Origin: Moorella mulderi DSM 14980
GTDB taxonomy: Bacteria; Bacillota; DSM-521; Neomoorellales; Neomoorellaceae
DNA: 64,000 nt
Direction of reading: 5' to 3'
Assembly (NCBI RefSeq): GCF_001594015.1
Contig: NZ_LTBC01000015.1
Location: forward strand, 1 to 64,000
Shown: positions 48,114 through 55,740 of the stretch, piece after piece
Layout: each line of letters begins with the position of its first letter
Position numbering within the stretch: position 1 is the stretch's first letter
Notes under the pieces: model-generated
The model's database searches: none
Told to the model about the DNA's origin: nothing
The model's input: only the letters and a program-made list of their open reading frames with translations
Made by a program: the position numbers and the translations under genes

Positions 48114-49424
48114 GTGTGGGGGTTAAGAATTGGATTGGCACAAAGTATAACCAGGTTTTTTCCCATTGCCCCCTGGCTGGTAGAGAAGCTAGAGGCAGCC
48201 GAAAATGACAGCCGGGAAGCAATCGCGGCCGTAAATGCCGTCAGCGCCTATAATCACTTAAAGGTACTCCAGGCCTTTCAAAGGCAGGGGATAAACGAGT
48301 ACCATTTCCAGGATTCCACGGGCTATGGCTATGGTGACCTGGGGCGTTCCACCCTGGAGCGGCTTTTTGCCAGCCTTTTTGGCGGCAATGCTGCCCTGGT
48401 TCGCCCGCAGATTGTTTCCGGTACCCACGCCCTGACCCTGGCTTTAAGTGCCCTTCTGCGACCCGGTGATACCTTACTGTCCGCCTGTGGCCGCCCCTAC
48501 GACACCCTGGCTACGGTCATCGGCCTGGGCCCGCGGGTAGCGGGAAGCTTAAGGGAATGGGGAATAAAATACGCCGAAGTAGCCTTAGATACCCAAGGCC
48601 GTCCGGACCTGGCAAAGCTGGCCGAGGCTGTAGATGTCATGCGGCCCCGTATGTGCCTTATCCAGCGTTCCCGGGGCTATAGCTTACGGCCTTCCCTGGG
48701 TATCCAGGAACTGGCCCGGATAATCAGCACCATTAAAGAGGCCAACCGGGAAACCGTCTGCCTGGTCGACAACTGTTACGGGGAGCTGGTAGAGGAGCAG
48801 GAACCGGGTGAGATAGGGGCCGACCTGGTGGTGGGTTCTTTAATTAAAAACCCCGGCGGCGGTCTGGCACCGGGCGGTGGCTATATAGTGGGACAGGAGG
48901 ACCTGGTAGAGGAGGTGGCGGCGCGCCTGACCGCACCCGGCCTGGGGGGCGAGCTGGGGGCCTTTACTGAGAAACGCCTTTATTACCAGGGCTTATACCT
49001 GGCTCCCCTGGTAGTCAGGGAAGCCCTTACGGGAGCCATCGTTGCGGCTGCCTTTTTCCAAGGCCTGGGCTTTGACGTTGACCCTTTGCCCGGGGAACGA
49101 AGGCGGGATATCGTACAATGTATTATCCTGAGACAGCGGGAAACACTGCTGGCCTTTTGCCAGGGGCTGCAAAAGGGTTGCCCGGTAGAGGCGACTACGG
49201 TACCGGAACCAGCCCTGCTGCCCGGTTATGAAGACCAGGTCATCATGGCTGGGGGGACCTTTATCCAGGGCTCTTCCATTGAGCTCAGCGCCGATGGCCC
49301 CTTACGGCCGCCCTATGCCGTTTTCCTCCAGGGGGGACAGGCCTATCCCTATACCAGGGTCGCCCTCCTGATGGCGGCCCAGGAAATGGTAAACCGGGGT
49401 TTGCTTCAGGAGAAACGGCGGTAA
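48114..49424 (+). CDS. Methionine gamma-lyase-like PLP enzyme ('aluminium resistance' family)
   Basis: The 436-residue PLP enzyme has YHFQDSTGYGYGDLGRSTLE, ALVRPQIVSGTHALTLAL, CLVDNCYGELVEEQEPGE and the PLP-Lys region VGSLIKNPGGGLAPGGGY. This is the YnbB family, often called methionine gamma-lyase-like or aluminium resistance protein; its substrate is not established. The start is uncertain (GTG at 48114 or TTG at 48135). It runs toward lexA, and the two coding regions overlap by 19 bp at their 3' ends. Confidence 0.85.
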   Translation: MWGLRIGLAQSITRFFPIAPWLVEKLEAAENDSREAIAAVNAVSAYNHLKVLQAFQRQGINEYHFQDSTGYGYGDLGRSTLERLFASLFGGNAALVRPQIVSGTHALTLALSALLRPGDTLLSACGRPYDTLATVIGLGPRVAGSLREWGIKYAEVALDTQGRPDLAKLAEAVDVMRPRMCLIQRSRGYSLRPSLGIQELARIISTIKEANRETVCLVDNCYGELVEEQEPGEIGADLVVGSLIKNPGGGLAPGGGYIVGQEDLVEEVAARLTAPGLGGELGAFTEKRLYYQGLYLAPLVVREALTGAIVAAAFFQGLGFDVDPLPGERRRDIVQCIILRQRETLLAFCQGLQKGCPVEATTVPEPALLPGYEDQVIMAGGTFIQGSSIELSADGPLRPPYAVFLQGGQAYPYTRVALLMAAQEMVNRGLLQEKRR

Positions 49425-50026
49425 AGGCCGGTGACCTTACCCAGGATGGTTACTTCCCGGGTTTTAATGGGTTGCAGGCGGCTGTTGGCCGGGACCAGTT
49501 CTATATGGTCTTCATAGCGGTGGAAATATTTAACGGTAGCTTCGTCACCGAGGAGAGCAACGACAATATCACCGTTTTCGGCCCTGTCCTGGGGCCGGAC
49601 AATGAGGTAATCACCATCCAGGATACCGGCTTCAATCATGCTGTCGCCCTGGACCTGGAGCATAAAGGCGTCTTCACTCCCGGCCAGTTCGGAGGGGAGA
49701 GGGAAGACTTCTTCGATATTTTCCACGGCCAGGATGGGCTGACCCGCGGTAATTTTGCCCAACAGGGGGACGGAAACCATGTTTCTAGTGGTATGGGAAG
49801 GGCCCGGGTAGGTAGTAAGGATTTCGATGGCCCGGGAGCGGGTGGGATCGCGGCGGATGTAACCCTTTTTCTCCAGCCGGTTTAAATGGCCGTGAACGGT
49901 AGAACTTGAACGCAGGCCAGTAGCCTGGCAGATGTCCCGGACCGTAGGTGGGTAACCGTGCACATCGATAAAATGGCGGATATAGTTAAGGACCATTTCT
50001 TGCCTGGGCGTTAAATCGGACGTCAA
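49406..50026 (-). CDS. lexA: LexA SOS repressor
   Basis: The 206-residue repressor has an N-terminal winged helix (YPPTVRDICQATGL, STVHGHLNRLEKKG). The self-cleavage site Ala-Gly lies in GKITAGQP (about residues 94-95), and the catalytic dyad is Ser in QGDSMIEAG (about 129) and Lys in ATVKYF (about 166). The TTG at 50026 lies eight bases after GGAGGG and gives LTSDLTPRQEM; the ATG at 50047 precedes that SD and is unlikely. Its 3' end overlaps the PLP enzyme gene. Confidence 0.92.
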   Translation of the reverse strand: MTSDLTPRQEMVLNYIRHFIDVHGYPPTVRDICQATGLRSSSTVHGHLNRLEKKGYIRRDPTRSRAIEILTTYPGPSHTTRNMVSVPLLGKITAGQPILAVENIEEVFPLPSELAGSEDAFMLQVQGDSMIEAGILDGDYLIVRPQDRAENGDIVVALLGDEATVKYFHRYEDHIELVPANSRLQPIKTREVTILGKVTGLYRRFS

Positions 50027-50078
50027 CCTCAATCCCTCCAGGTTCATTCTATAACTTATCCTAACATATTTTTACCCT

Positions 50079-50105
50079 GTAAACAACTGTTCGTTACAAG
50101 AACAG
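50079..50105. promoter_or_regulatory. Candidate LexA operator
   Basis: GTAAACAACTGTTCGTTAC (50079-50097) resembles a Gram-positive SOS box; on the lexA strand it reads CGAACAGTTGTTTA, close to but not matching the consensus CGAAC-N4-GTTCG. An overlapping inverted repeat CTGTTC/GAACAG spans 50087-50105. It lies 55-80 bp upstream of lexA, where autoregulation is expected. Confidence 0.4.
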
Positions 50106-50441
50106 CAAAATATTTTCTGATATTTGTATGGAAAATAATCCAGGCACAGGTCCTGCAATACCAGAAATTAAAATCCTGCGCACATTGCTGGCAGAGGCAG
50201 CAACCGGTATTTTGCAGCTAAAAGATTAGCAGGTAAATGAAGGAGATTACTAATCTGTAGAAGCTACAACTTCCTATAATAATTATTATGTAAAGTAATA
50301 GAGAGGGTAATATAAGTCAGGGCAAAATCCCCGGCGATATTTTTTCTGTGGGAATAAAAATAAACCGGTGCCTGCACCGGATTATTTGTTAGCACGCATA
50401 GCTAATCCATGGGCAATCACCGATTGCACCGCCGGGCTACA
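50106..50441. other. Intergenic stretch without convincing gene
   Basis: No SD-preceded ORF. An in-frame run of 33 codons from an ATG at 50128 has no SD. An inverted repeat CCGGTG/CACCGG near 50366-50381, followed by A/T-rich flanks, could terminate the minus-strand Fe-S gene. Confidence 0.5.
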
Positions 50442-50849
50442 TCAGGTTCCGGCCGGGTTTTTGGTAAGGCAGTCATGACCGGCATTAGCACCCGTATGTT
50501 CCCGGATATCCTTTAAATTGTGGCAGCATTGCCTGGTTACAATGTGGTCCAATATCTCACTATCCGTAACGTTATTACAGTAGCAGATTATCCGGGGCAA
50601 TTCTTCTTTAAACCAGACCGGTACGCGGACATTTTCCTTTGTAAATACGGTACCATTATCGCTATAGTAGACAACGTTACATGATGGTGACAGGCATAAA
50701 TTGTACCGGATATCGCTAAAAGAAGCCGCTACTGCCGTATTAAGTAAACTAGCTACCGTTATCCCCGGTACTTTTTGCCCCTTTGTACCACAAACCGGGC
50801 AAGCCGTGTTAGCTTCCCTGCCTTTACCACCGCAGACTTCATGCGTCAT
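50442..50849 (-). CDS. CopZ-like (2Fe-2S)/zinc protein without a heavy-metal-associated domain
   Basis: The 135-residue protein has an N-terminal zinc-type pair (ACPVCGTKGQKV), then CLSPSCNVVYY, and a C-terminal BFD-like [2Fe-2S] region with ICYCNNVTDSEILDHI and QCCHNL. This matches the N-terminal domain of Archaeoglobus-type CopZ copper chaperones, but the copper-binding HMA domain that normally follows is absent. The ATG follows AAGAAAGGGAG. It may be an electron-transfer or metal-handling protein; no copper ATPase is nearby. Confidence 0.75.
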   Translation of the reverse strand: MTHEVCGGKGREANTACPVCGTKGQKVPGITVASLLNTAVAASFSDIRYNLCLSPSCNVVYYSDNGTVFTKENVRVPVWFKEELPRIICYCNNVTDSEILDHIVTRQCCHNLKDIREHTGANAGHDCLTKNPAGT

Positions 50850-50936
50850 TATGAGTACTCCCTTTCTTATTTAAGTATTAAAAGAGCTGGCCCGTTAAAC
50901 CCGGGTAAGGTTTTAGGACCAGCAATACTACTCTTA

Positions 50937-51071
50937 TTATTTATTTTCCGGGCCCCGTTCAGGATCAATGATAACCTGGTTGCCGCGGATATGATGAAGC
51001 TCCCTGGCCCTTACCTTTGAACGACGGTCCTGATTGGGGCCGTTACGGCTTAGTTTAAAACGCCTGGGCAT
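50937..51071 (-). CDS. Small basic protein, 44 residues, unknown
   Basis: The frame from the ATG at 51071 has GCAAGGGGGGAAG just upstream. It begins MPRRFKLSRNGPNQDRRSKV and ends PERGPENK. It is rich in Arg and has no membrane segment. I recognise no family. SD strength and a clean short frame support it, but 44 residues is small. It could be part of the same transcript as the downstream CopZ-like gene (88 bp). Confidence 0.55.
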   Translation of the reverse strand: MPRRFKLSRNGPNQDRRSKVRARELHHIRGNQVIIDPERGPENK

Positions 51072-51282
51072 CTCTTCCCCCCCTTGCAAAAAGTTTTACC
51101 GGTTTTTGGTCATGCTAATTATTGAGTAAAAGTTGAGCCTCGGAGCTCTAAAGTAATTCATATCGCTAGTTTATGTACCTTACCTTACCTCTACGCAGGC
51201 AATTCCCGGTATTATGTTAATAAAATAGAGAATAGACGCTGCCCTCTGGTATGATAATAAGTTTTAAAGGGGGGATGTGCAG

Positions 51283-51435
51283 GTGTTTCGAGGCCGTTAT
51301 ACCATGGGCATGCGCCCGCAGCGGCGCGGCTGGCCCTGGTGGCTCACCGTACTGGCTTACCCCATGGGCTTGCTGGATGGTTACTTGTTAAGTATATGGT
51401 TGCGACGCCGCCAGCAACAAGAACCAGCCGGTTAG
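51283..51435 (+). CDS. Small membrane protein, 50 residues, unknown
   Basis: The GTG at 51283 follows AAAGGGGGGATGTGC. The product is Arg-rich at both ends with one hydrophobic segment (WWLTVLAYPMGLLDGYLL). A TGGTATGATAAT extended -10-like box lies about 35 bp upstream, and a GGGGGCTAAGCCCCC hairpin overlaps and follows the stop. These signals make it a probable short gene of unknown role. Confidence 0.55.
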   Translation: MFRGRYTMGMRPQRRGWPWWLTVLAYPMGLLDGYLLSIWLRRRQQQEPAG

Positions 51436-51475
51436 CCGGGGGCTAAGCCCCCTCCTTTATAATCTATTGAAATTA

Positions 51476-51510
51476 AAAGAACCAGGTTTCCTTAGAGGAA
51501 CCTGGTTCTG
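51476..51510 (-). terminator. Terminator of tRNA-Glu
   Basis: On the minus strand AGAACCAGGTTCC and GGAAACCTGGTTCT form a stem with one bulge, followed by a T-rich run. It lies about 10 bp after the tRNA. Confidence 0.75.
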
Positions 51511-51518
51511 CAATTATC

Positions 51519-51594
51519 TGGTAGCCCTACGGGGATTCGAACCCCGGTTACCGCCGTGAGAGGGCGGCGTCCTAGGCCACTAGACGATAGGGCC
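51519..51594 (-). tRNA. tRNA-Glu (anticodon CTC)
   Basis: Read on the minus strand, the 76-nt sequence starts GGCCCTATCGTCTAGTGGCC and ends in an encoded CCA. The acceptor stem pairs, the T arm has GGTTCGAATCC, and the anticodon loop CCCTCTCACG shows CTC. CTC reads the GAG codon. Confidence 0.95.
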
Positions 51595-51608
51595 TCAACC
51601 GGGGATTA

Positions 51609-52508
51609 TTATAGCACAGGTTCCCGGGAGCCGTCAAGACGTAGTTTCTGCACCAGGGCTATTTCAGCCCCGTATTCTTCATAGGTGCTTACTGGTGTTT
51701 CTAAAAGCAAGGTCAACTCACCTAGAAAAGGATCGTTGACAATAGCAGCTATCCCCTCCTCCCCCAGTTCTCCCCTGCCGATACCGGCATGGCGGTCCCG
51801 GTGACTGCCCAGGGGCGCCAGGGAATCATTTAAATGCATGACCTTAACCCGCTCCAGGCCGATCTTTGCTTCTAACTCTTTTACCAGTTGCCGGCAGCCG
51901 GATGGGGTCCGCAGGTCCCAGCCGGCGGCGAATAGATGGGCAGAGTCCAGGCAAACACCCACCTTTTCCGGCCACTCCAGGCATGCCAGGATGGAACGCA
52001 AATCCTCAAGGGAACCTACTTCTTTTCCCTGCCCAGCCATGGTTTCCAGTAAAAGCATTGGGCCTGGTTCAGGGATACTTAAATAGGACTCTTTAATCAC
52101 CTGGATAATCCTCTCTAAACTGGCCTCGCGGTCGCCTTCGTGGTGGCCGGGGTGGGTGATCAGGTATTCTCCCCCAATGGCAGCTACCCTCAAGGTGTCA
52201 TCATGGAGGACCATACGGGCAAATTCCTGCTGCCTGCCCGGCACAGCTCCCAGGTTGACGGTATAGGGCAGGTGGCCGGCAATGGGATAGAGGCCGGCCC
52301 TTTGCCTGGCCTCCTGCCAGGCGGCTATTTCTGAAGGCGGGATTTCCCTGGCCGCGCCGCCGCGGGGGTTGCGGGTGAAATACTGGAAGGTATTGGCCTT
52401 TATCTCTTTCGCCATAGTTACGGTTTTTGGTAATCCCTTTGCTATGGAAAGGTGGGCTCCCAGGCGCAGCATTTTCATGCCTTCACCGTTATAAGCACCA
52501 GTCTTCAT
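51609..52508 (-). CDS. nfo: Endonuclease IV (deoxyribonuclease IV, AP endonuclease family 2)
   Basis: The 299-residue TIM-barrel enzyme cuts DNA at abasic sites. It has LRLGAHLSIAKGLPKTV, FQYFTRNPRGG, LITHPGHHEGDREAS, GVCLDSAHLFAAGWDL with metal ligands, VMHLNDSLAPLGSHRDRHAGIGRGELG, and the C-terminal LLLETPV. The ATG at 52508 lies eight bases after GGAGG; a later ATG at 52478 would match shorter family members. Only the zinc-ligand pattern is seen, and activity is inferred. Confidence 0.9.
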   Translation of the reverse strand: MKTGAYNGEGMKMLRLGAHLSIAKGLPKTVTMAKEIKANTFQYFTRNPRGGAAREIPPSEIAAWQEARQRAGLYPIAGHLPYTVNLGAVPGRQQEFARMVLHDDTLRVAAIGGEYLITHPGHHEGDREASLERIIQVIKESYLSIPEPGPMLLLETMAGQGKEVGSLEDLRSILACLEWPEKVGVCLDSAHLFAAGWDLRTPSGCRQLVKELEAKIGLERVKVMHLNDSLAPLGSHRDRHAGIGRGELGEEGIAAIVNDPFLGELTLLLETPVSTYEEYGAEIALVQKLRLDGSREPVL

Positions 52509-52638
52509 GGGGGAATCCTCCGTAAAAACCGGCTTAATACCGGTATCTATTCAAAACTTGTTCTTTTGCGGTTCCGGGTTGTGGTATGTATTTTCTCTAA
52601 CCTATCACTTGGTAAAATATCTGTCAATCCTTTGCCAA

Positions 52639-52665
52639 AGAAAAAAGCCCGGCATAATGCCGGGG
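52639..52665 (-). terminator. Terminator after the exported helical protein gene
   Basis: On the minus strand CCCGGCATTATGCCGGG is followed by CTTTTTT. It ends the transcript of the upstream minus-strand gene, about 100 bp after its stop. Confidence 0.8.
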
Positions 52666-52762
52666 TGGTCATTTAAGAGAGTTTGGTGACTTCTACCCTG
52701 GTATCGAGCTGGCCTGGTGAACCTAAAAATAATCTATGGCTAGAGGAGGTATGAGGGGAGCG

Positions 52763-53368
52763 CTAACGGGGCTGCTTTGGCTGGAAAAATTTGCTCAGGT
52801 CTAGTTGCTCCAGGCGACTTAAAATCTTGTCGGCTTTATCTTGGGTTAGCTTGCCACTGGCGACTTCCTGATCCAGTTTGGTTTTAGCCTCATTAATTAG
52901 CTTTTCTTTGAGCTGTGCCAGGGTCAGGCCCTTTTCAGTAGCTATCTGCTCCAGGGTTTTACCACTCTGGAGTTCCTGGCGCAACTCCTGCGGCGTCATT
53001 CCCAGGGCGGTGGCAATGGCGTTACCCGGGAATTGCTGCCGTCCGTGAGGTCCGGGTTTGTGCCCTGCGAACCATGGCCAGTCTTCAGCAGCAATGGACT
53101 TTTGCAGCTTCTCTGCCCTGGCGCTGTCCATTAAACCGGCAGATACAGCGGCGTCAAGGGCCTGCTGCCCGGCATTTTTCATAGCATCCTGGAGCTTGTC
53201 TACTCCTATTCCCAGGTTGGCGGCCAGTTTTTCCAGATAAAGCTGCTTCAAGCTGGTCCGGGGCTGGGAAGAGGAATTGTCCTGGGCCATAGCTATCCCC
53301 GCGGCAGCCAAGCTCAGGACCACTACCAGGATTAAAACCGGGCTGAGGTACTTTTTGATTTTAGCCAA
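52763..53368 (-). CDS. Exported helical protein (DUF2680/YckD-like), unknown
   Basis: The protein of about 201 residues has a signal peptide (YLSPVLILVVVLSLAAAGIAMAQ) and a Gln/Lys-rich helical mature part with two related units (LAANLGIGVDKLQDAMKNA and ALGMTPQELRQELQSGKTL). The TTG at 53368, eight bases after AGGAGG, is chosen; an ATG two codons earlier lies too close to the SD. It lies 82 bp after the histidine kinase on the same strand, so it may be a target or accessory of that two-component system. Confidence 0.65.
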   Translation of the reverse strand: MAKIKKYLSPVLILVVVLSLAAAGIAMAQDNSSSQPRTSLKQLYLEKLAANLGIGVDKLQDAMKNAGQQALDAAVSAGLMDSARAEKLQKSIAAEDWPWFAGHKPGPHGRQQFPGNAIATALGMTPQELRQELQSGKTLEQIATEKGLTLAQLKEKLINEAKTKLDQEVASGKLTQDKADKILSRLEQLDLSKFFQPKQPR

Positions 53369-53450
53369 GTTCATCACCTCCTCTCTGGAGGTTATTTTAT
53401 CCACCTATGTTGAAAAAAAGATGAAATTAACCTGAGAAAATCATAAGAAA

Positions 53451-54863
53451 TTATGCGCTCCTCAACAACGGCAGGATAACCCTGAAGGTCGTACCCTCCC
53501 CTAACCTGCTGTCTACATTAATCTGTCCCTGATGTTGCTCGACAATCCAGCGGGCAATGGCCAGCCCCAGGCCGGTACCGCCGCTGCTGCGGGTGGTGTC
53601 GGCCCGGTAAAAGCGTTCAAAAATGTGCTCTAGATCTGCGGGAGCAATGCCGGGCCCAGTATCCTTCACCTCGATAACCAGTCCTTCAGGTTTAACAGAT
53701 GCCGCCAGCTCGATTTCACCCCCGGCAGGAGTATATTTAAAAGCGTTATCCAGTAAGATAAAGAGTAATTGCTTTAAATAATCCCGGTTGCCCATGATCT
53801 GCCGGCCGGCCAGGTTTTCAAGGCCGGTGGCCGTAAAGTAGGCCTCGCCCAGCAAGGGAGCCTGGCGGGCTACTTCCTGTAAAAGGCCGGCTATTTCCAG
53901 GGGCTCGCGTTTAATTTCCTGGCCGGCGTCCGCCCTGGCCAGGGTAAGGAGGTCATTCACCAGCCGGCTCATCCGTTCGGCTTCGCTGGCTATATCAGCC
54001 AGGGCTTCTTCCTGGGTTGCCATGTCCGCACCCTTCATTTTACGCAGTAAATCCACATTACCGCGGATGGTGGTCAGGGGGGTACGCAATTCATGGGAGG
54101 CATCGGCAACAAAGCGGCGCTGGGCGCTGTAGGCTTCCTCCAAACGGGTGTAGGCCCTTTGCAGGCGGCCCAACATGGCATTAAAAGTGGCCGCCAGCCG
54201 GCCGATCTCGTCCATGGGGCCATGGTAAGGAACGCGCTGGGCCAGATCCCTCCCCTCCCCTATCTGTGCCGCCACCTGGGTCAGGCGCTCGATAGGCCTG
54301 AGGGCTGCCCGGGCGAGGATATAGCCCAGGATGGTAGCCATTAAAACAGCAACCAGGCCCAGGAAGATAAGTACCCGGCGCAGGTTGCCCAGGGTTTTTT
54401 CCACGGTACTCAAAATGGTAGCTACCTGGAGCAAGCCCACCGGTTGGCCCCTGAGAAGGAGGGGTACATTGTAAACCCTTAAGGAGTAATTATCGATGGC
54501 CTCTGTCGTAAAGAAAGCAATACCCTGGCGGGCCTGGATTAACGTTTGGGGTCCCACCGGCAGGGTCTGGCGGCCTAAATTGTACGACCTGGTAACCACA
54601 AAGCCTTCGCTGTCGACTATTTGCAAAAAGATATCGGGAGCAGCAAAAACGTTAACATCGGGCAGGGTGATACGCTGCTGGCGCAGGAAATTGCTTTCAA
54701 CTTTTATGGAGCTGACGACCTCCTGGGCGCGGAAAGCCAGGGAACGATCAACGGCACTGGTCAGGTAGCGCCCCATGAAGAGGTAGACCAGGCCTCCCAG
54801 GACGAGAAAGGTGAGGGTCAGGATAACAGTAACTAAAAGGGTAAGGCGCCAGCGCAGGGTCAT
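53451..54863 (-). CDS. Sensor histidine kinase
   Basis: The 470-residue kinase has membrane segments at about 8-30 and 162-184 enclosing an extracellular sensor, then a HAMP linker (to about 235). The phospho-acceptor His is at 257 in DASHELRTPLTTIRGN. The ATPase boxes are LLDNAFKYTPAGG (N), VKDTGPGIAP (G1) and GGTGLGLAIARWIVEQH (G2). It overlaps the response regulator by 4 bp. The signal is unknown. Confidence 0.92.
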   Translation of the reverse strand: MTLRWRLTLLVTVILTLTFLVLGGLVYLFMGRYLTSAVDRSLAFRAQEVVSSIKVESNFLRQQRITLPDVNVFAAPDIFLQIVDSEGFVVTRSYNLGRQTLPVGPQTLIQARQGIAFFTTEAIDNYSLRVYNVPLLLRGQPVGLLQVATILSTVEKTLGNLRRVLIFLGLVAVLMATILGYILARAALRPIERLTQVAAQIGEGRDLAQRVPYHGPMDEIGRLAATFNAMLGRLQRAYTRLEEAYSAQRRFVADASHELRTPLTTIRGNVDLLRKMKGADMATQEEALADIASEAERMSRLVNDLLTLARADAGQEIKREPLEIAGLLQEVARQAPLLGEAYFTATGLENLAGRQIMGNRDYLKQLLFILLDNAFKYTPAGGEIELAASVKPEGLVIEVKDTGPGIAPADLEHIFERFYRADTTRSSGGTGLGLAIARWIVEQHQGQINVDSRLGEGTTFRVILPLLRSA

Positions 54864-55549
54864 GGCTGTTGCTCCTTGAGGACGTAGCCCACCCCGCGGA
54901 CCGTCTGGATAAGGCGCGGCTCGCCCCCCGCTTCCAGCTTGGAGCGTAAATAGCCAATGTAAACTTCCAGTACATTGGATTCGCCGCTGAAATCATAACC
55001 CCAGATGCGGGTCATGAGCTCGTCGCGGGTAAGGACCCGGAGGGGATTTTGCAGGAAATAAGCCAGTAGTTCATACTCCTTGGCTGTGAGGGTAAAGGTT
55101 CTTTCACCTCTTTTTCCTTCCCTTGTGGCTGTATTTAAAGTTAAATCGCTGTACTGGAGGATTTTTGGCTCTTTTCCCCGGGACCGGCGCCGCAGGAGGG
55201 CGCGGATGCGAGCCAGCAGTTCTTCCAGGGCAAAGGGTTTAACCAGGTAGTCGTCGGCCCCGGTATCCAATCCCAGGACCCGGTCGGCGGTATCATCCCG
55301 GGCCGTCAGCATGAGGATGGGAATATCACTGTGGGCCCGCAACTGCCGGCATACGGCCAGGCCGTCAATGCCGGGCAGCATGATATCAAGGACAATGAGG
55401 TCGGGCTGGCTGGCCGCCAGAGCCAGGGCCTGGTGACCGTTGCTGGCGACTTCTACATCATAACCTTCGTAGGTCAGGGCCCTTTTTAGCATGGAGGTAA
55501 TCTTAGCATCGTCATCAACAACTAGGATGCGGGTCCGCAAAGGTATCAC
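54860..55549 (-). CDS. OmpR-family response regulator
   Basis: The 229-residue protein has a receiver domain (ILVVDDDAKITSMLK, phospho-Asp at 55 in LIVLDIMLPGIDGL, and LMLTARDD). The C-terminal winged helix has FTLTAKEYELLAYFLQNP and VLEVYIGYLRSKLEAGG. Its ATG follows AGGGGTGATACC. It is the first gene of the minus-strand operon with the histidine kinase. Confidence 0.93.
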   Translation of the reverse strand: MIPLRTRILVVDDDAKITSMLKRALTYEGYDVEVASNGHQALALAASQPDLIVLDIMLPGIDGLAVCRQLRAHSDIPILMLTARDDTADRVLGLDTGADDYLVKPFALEELLARIRALLRRRSRGKEPKILQYSDLTLNTATREGKRGERTFTLTAKEYELLAYFLQNPLRVLTRDELMTRIWGYDFSGESNVLEVYIGYLRSKLEAGGEPRLIQTVRGVGYVLKEQQP

Positions 55550-55731
55550 CCCTCAAGTTGTTTCAAATATAACGCGGGGTTAAAATACTGTCAAGGGTAG
55601 CGGCCCGTGTTTTATGCCGACCCGGGAGGGCGCCCTGCCCTTTGTAGAAGGGGCCAGGAACTTATGCCAGCGCTAAGCTGGTTTTAGATTGCTGTAACTT
55701 CCAGGTTACCTGAGTCCCCAAAAATGAAACC

Positions 55732-55740
55732 GGGTACGCC
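55732..55740 (+). repeat. ISL3 target-site duplication, left copy
   Basis: GGGTACGCC occurs immediately outside the left inverted repeat and again at 57131-57139. Because the element ends in GG..CC the duplication could be 8 or 9 bp; ISL3 elements typically make 8 bp. Confidence 0.8.

Noticed and set aside
50128-50229. 33-codon ORF upstream of lexA
   Set aside because: No SD, no family and no downstream coupling.
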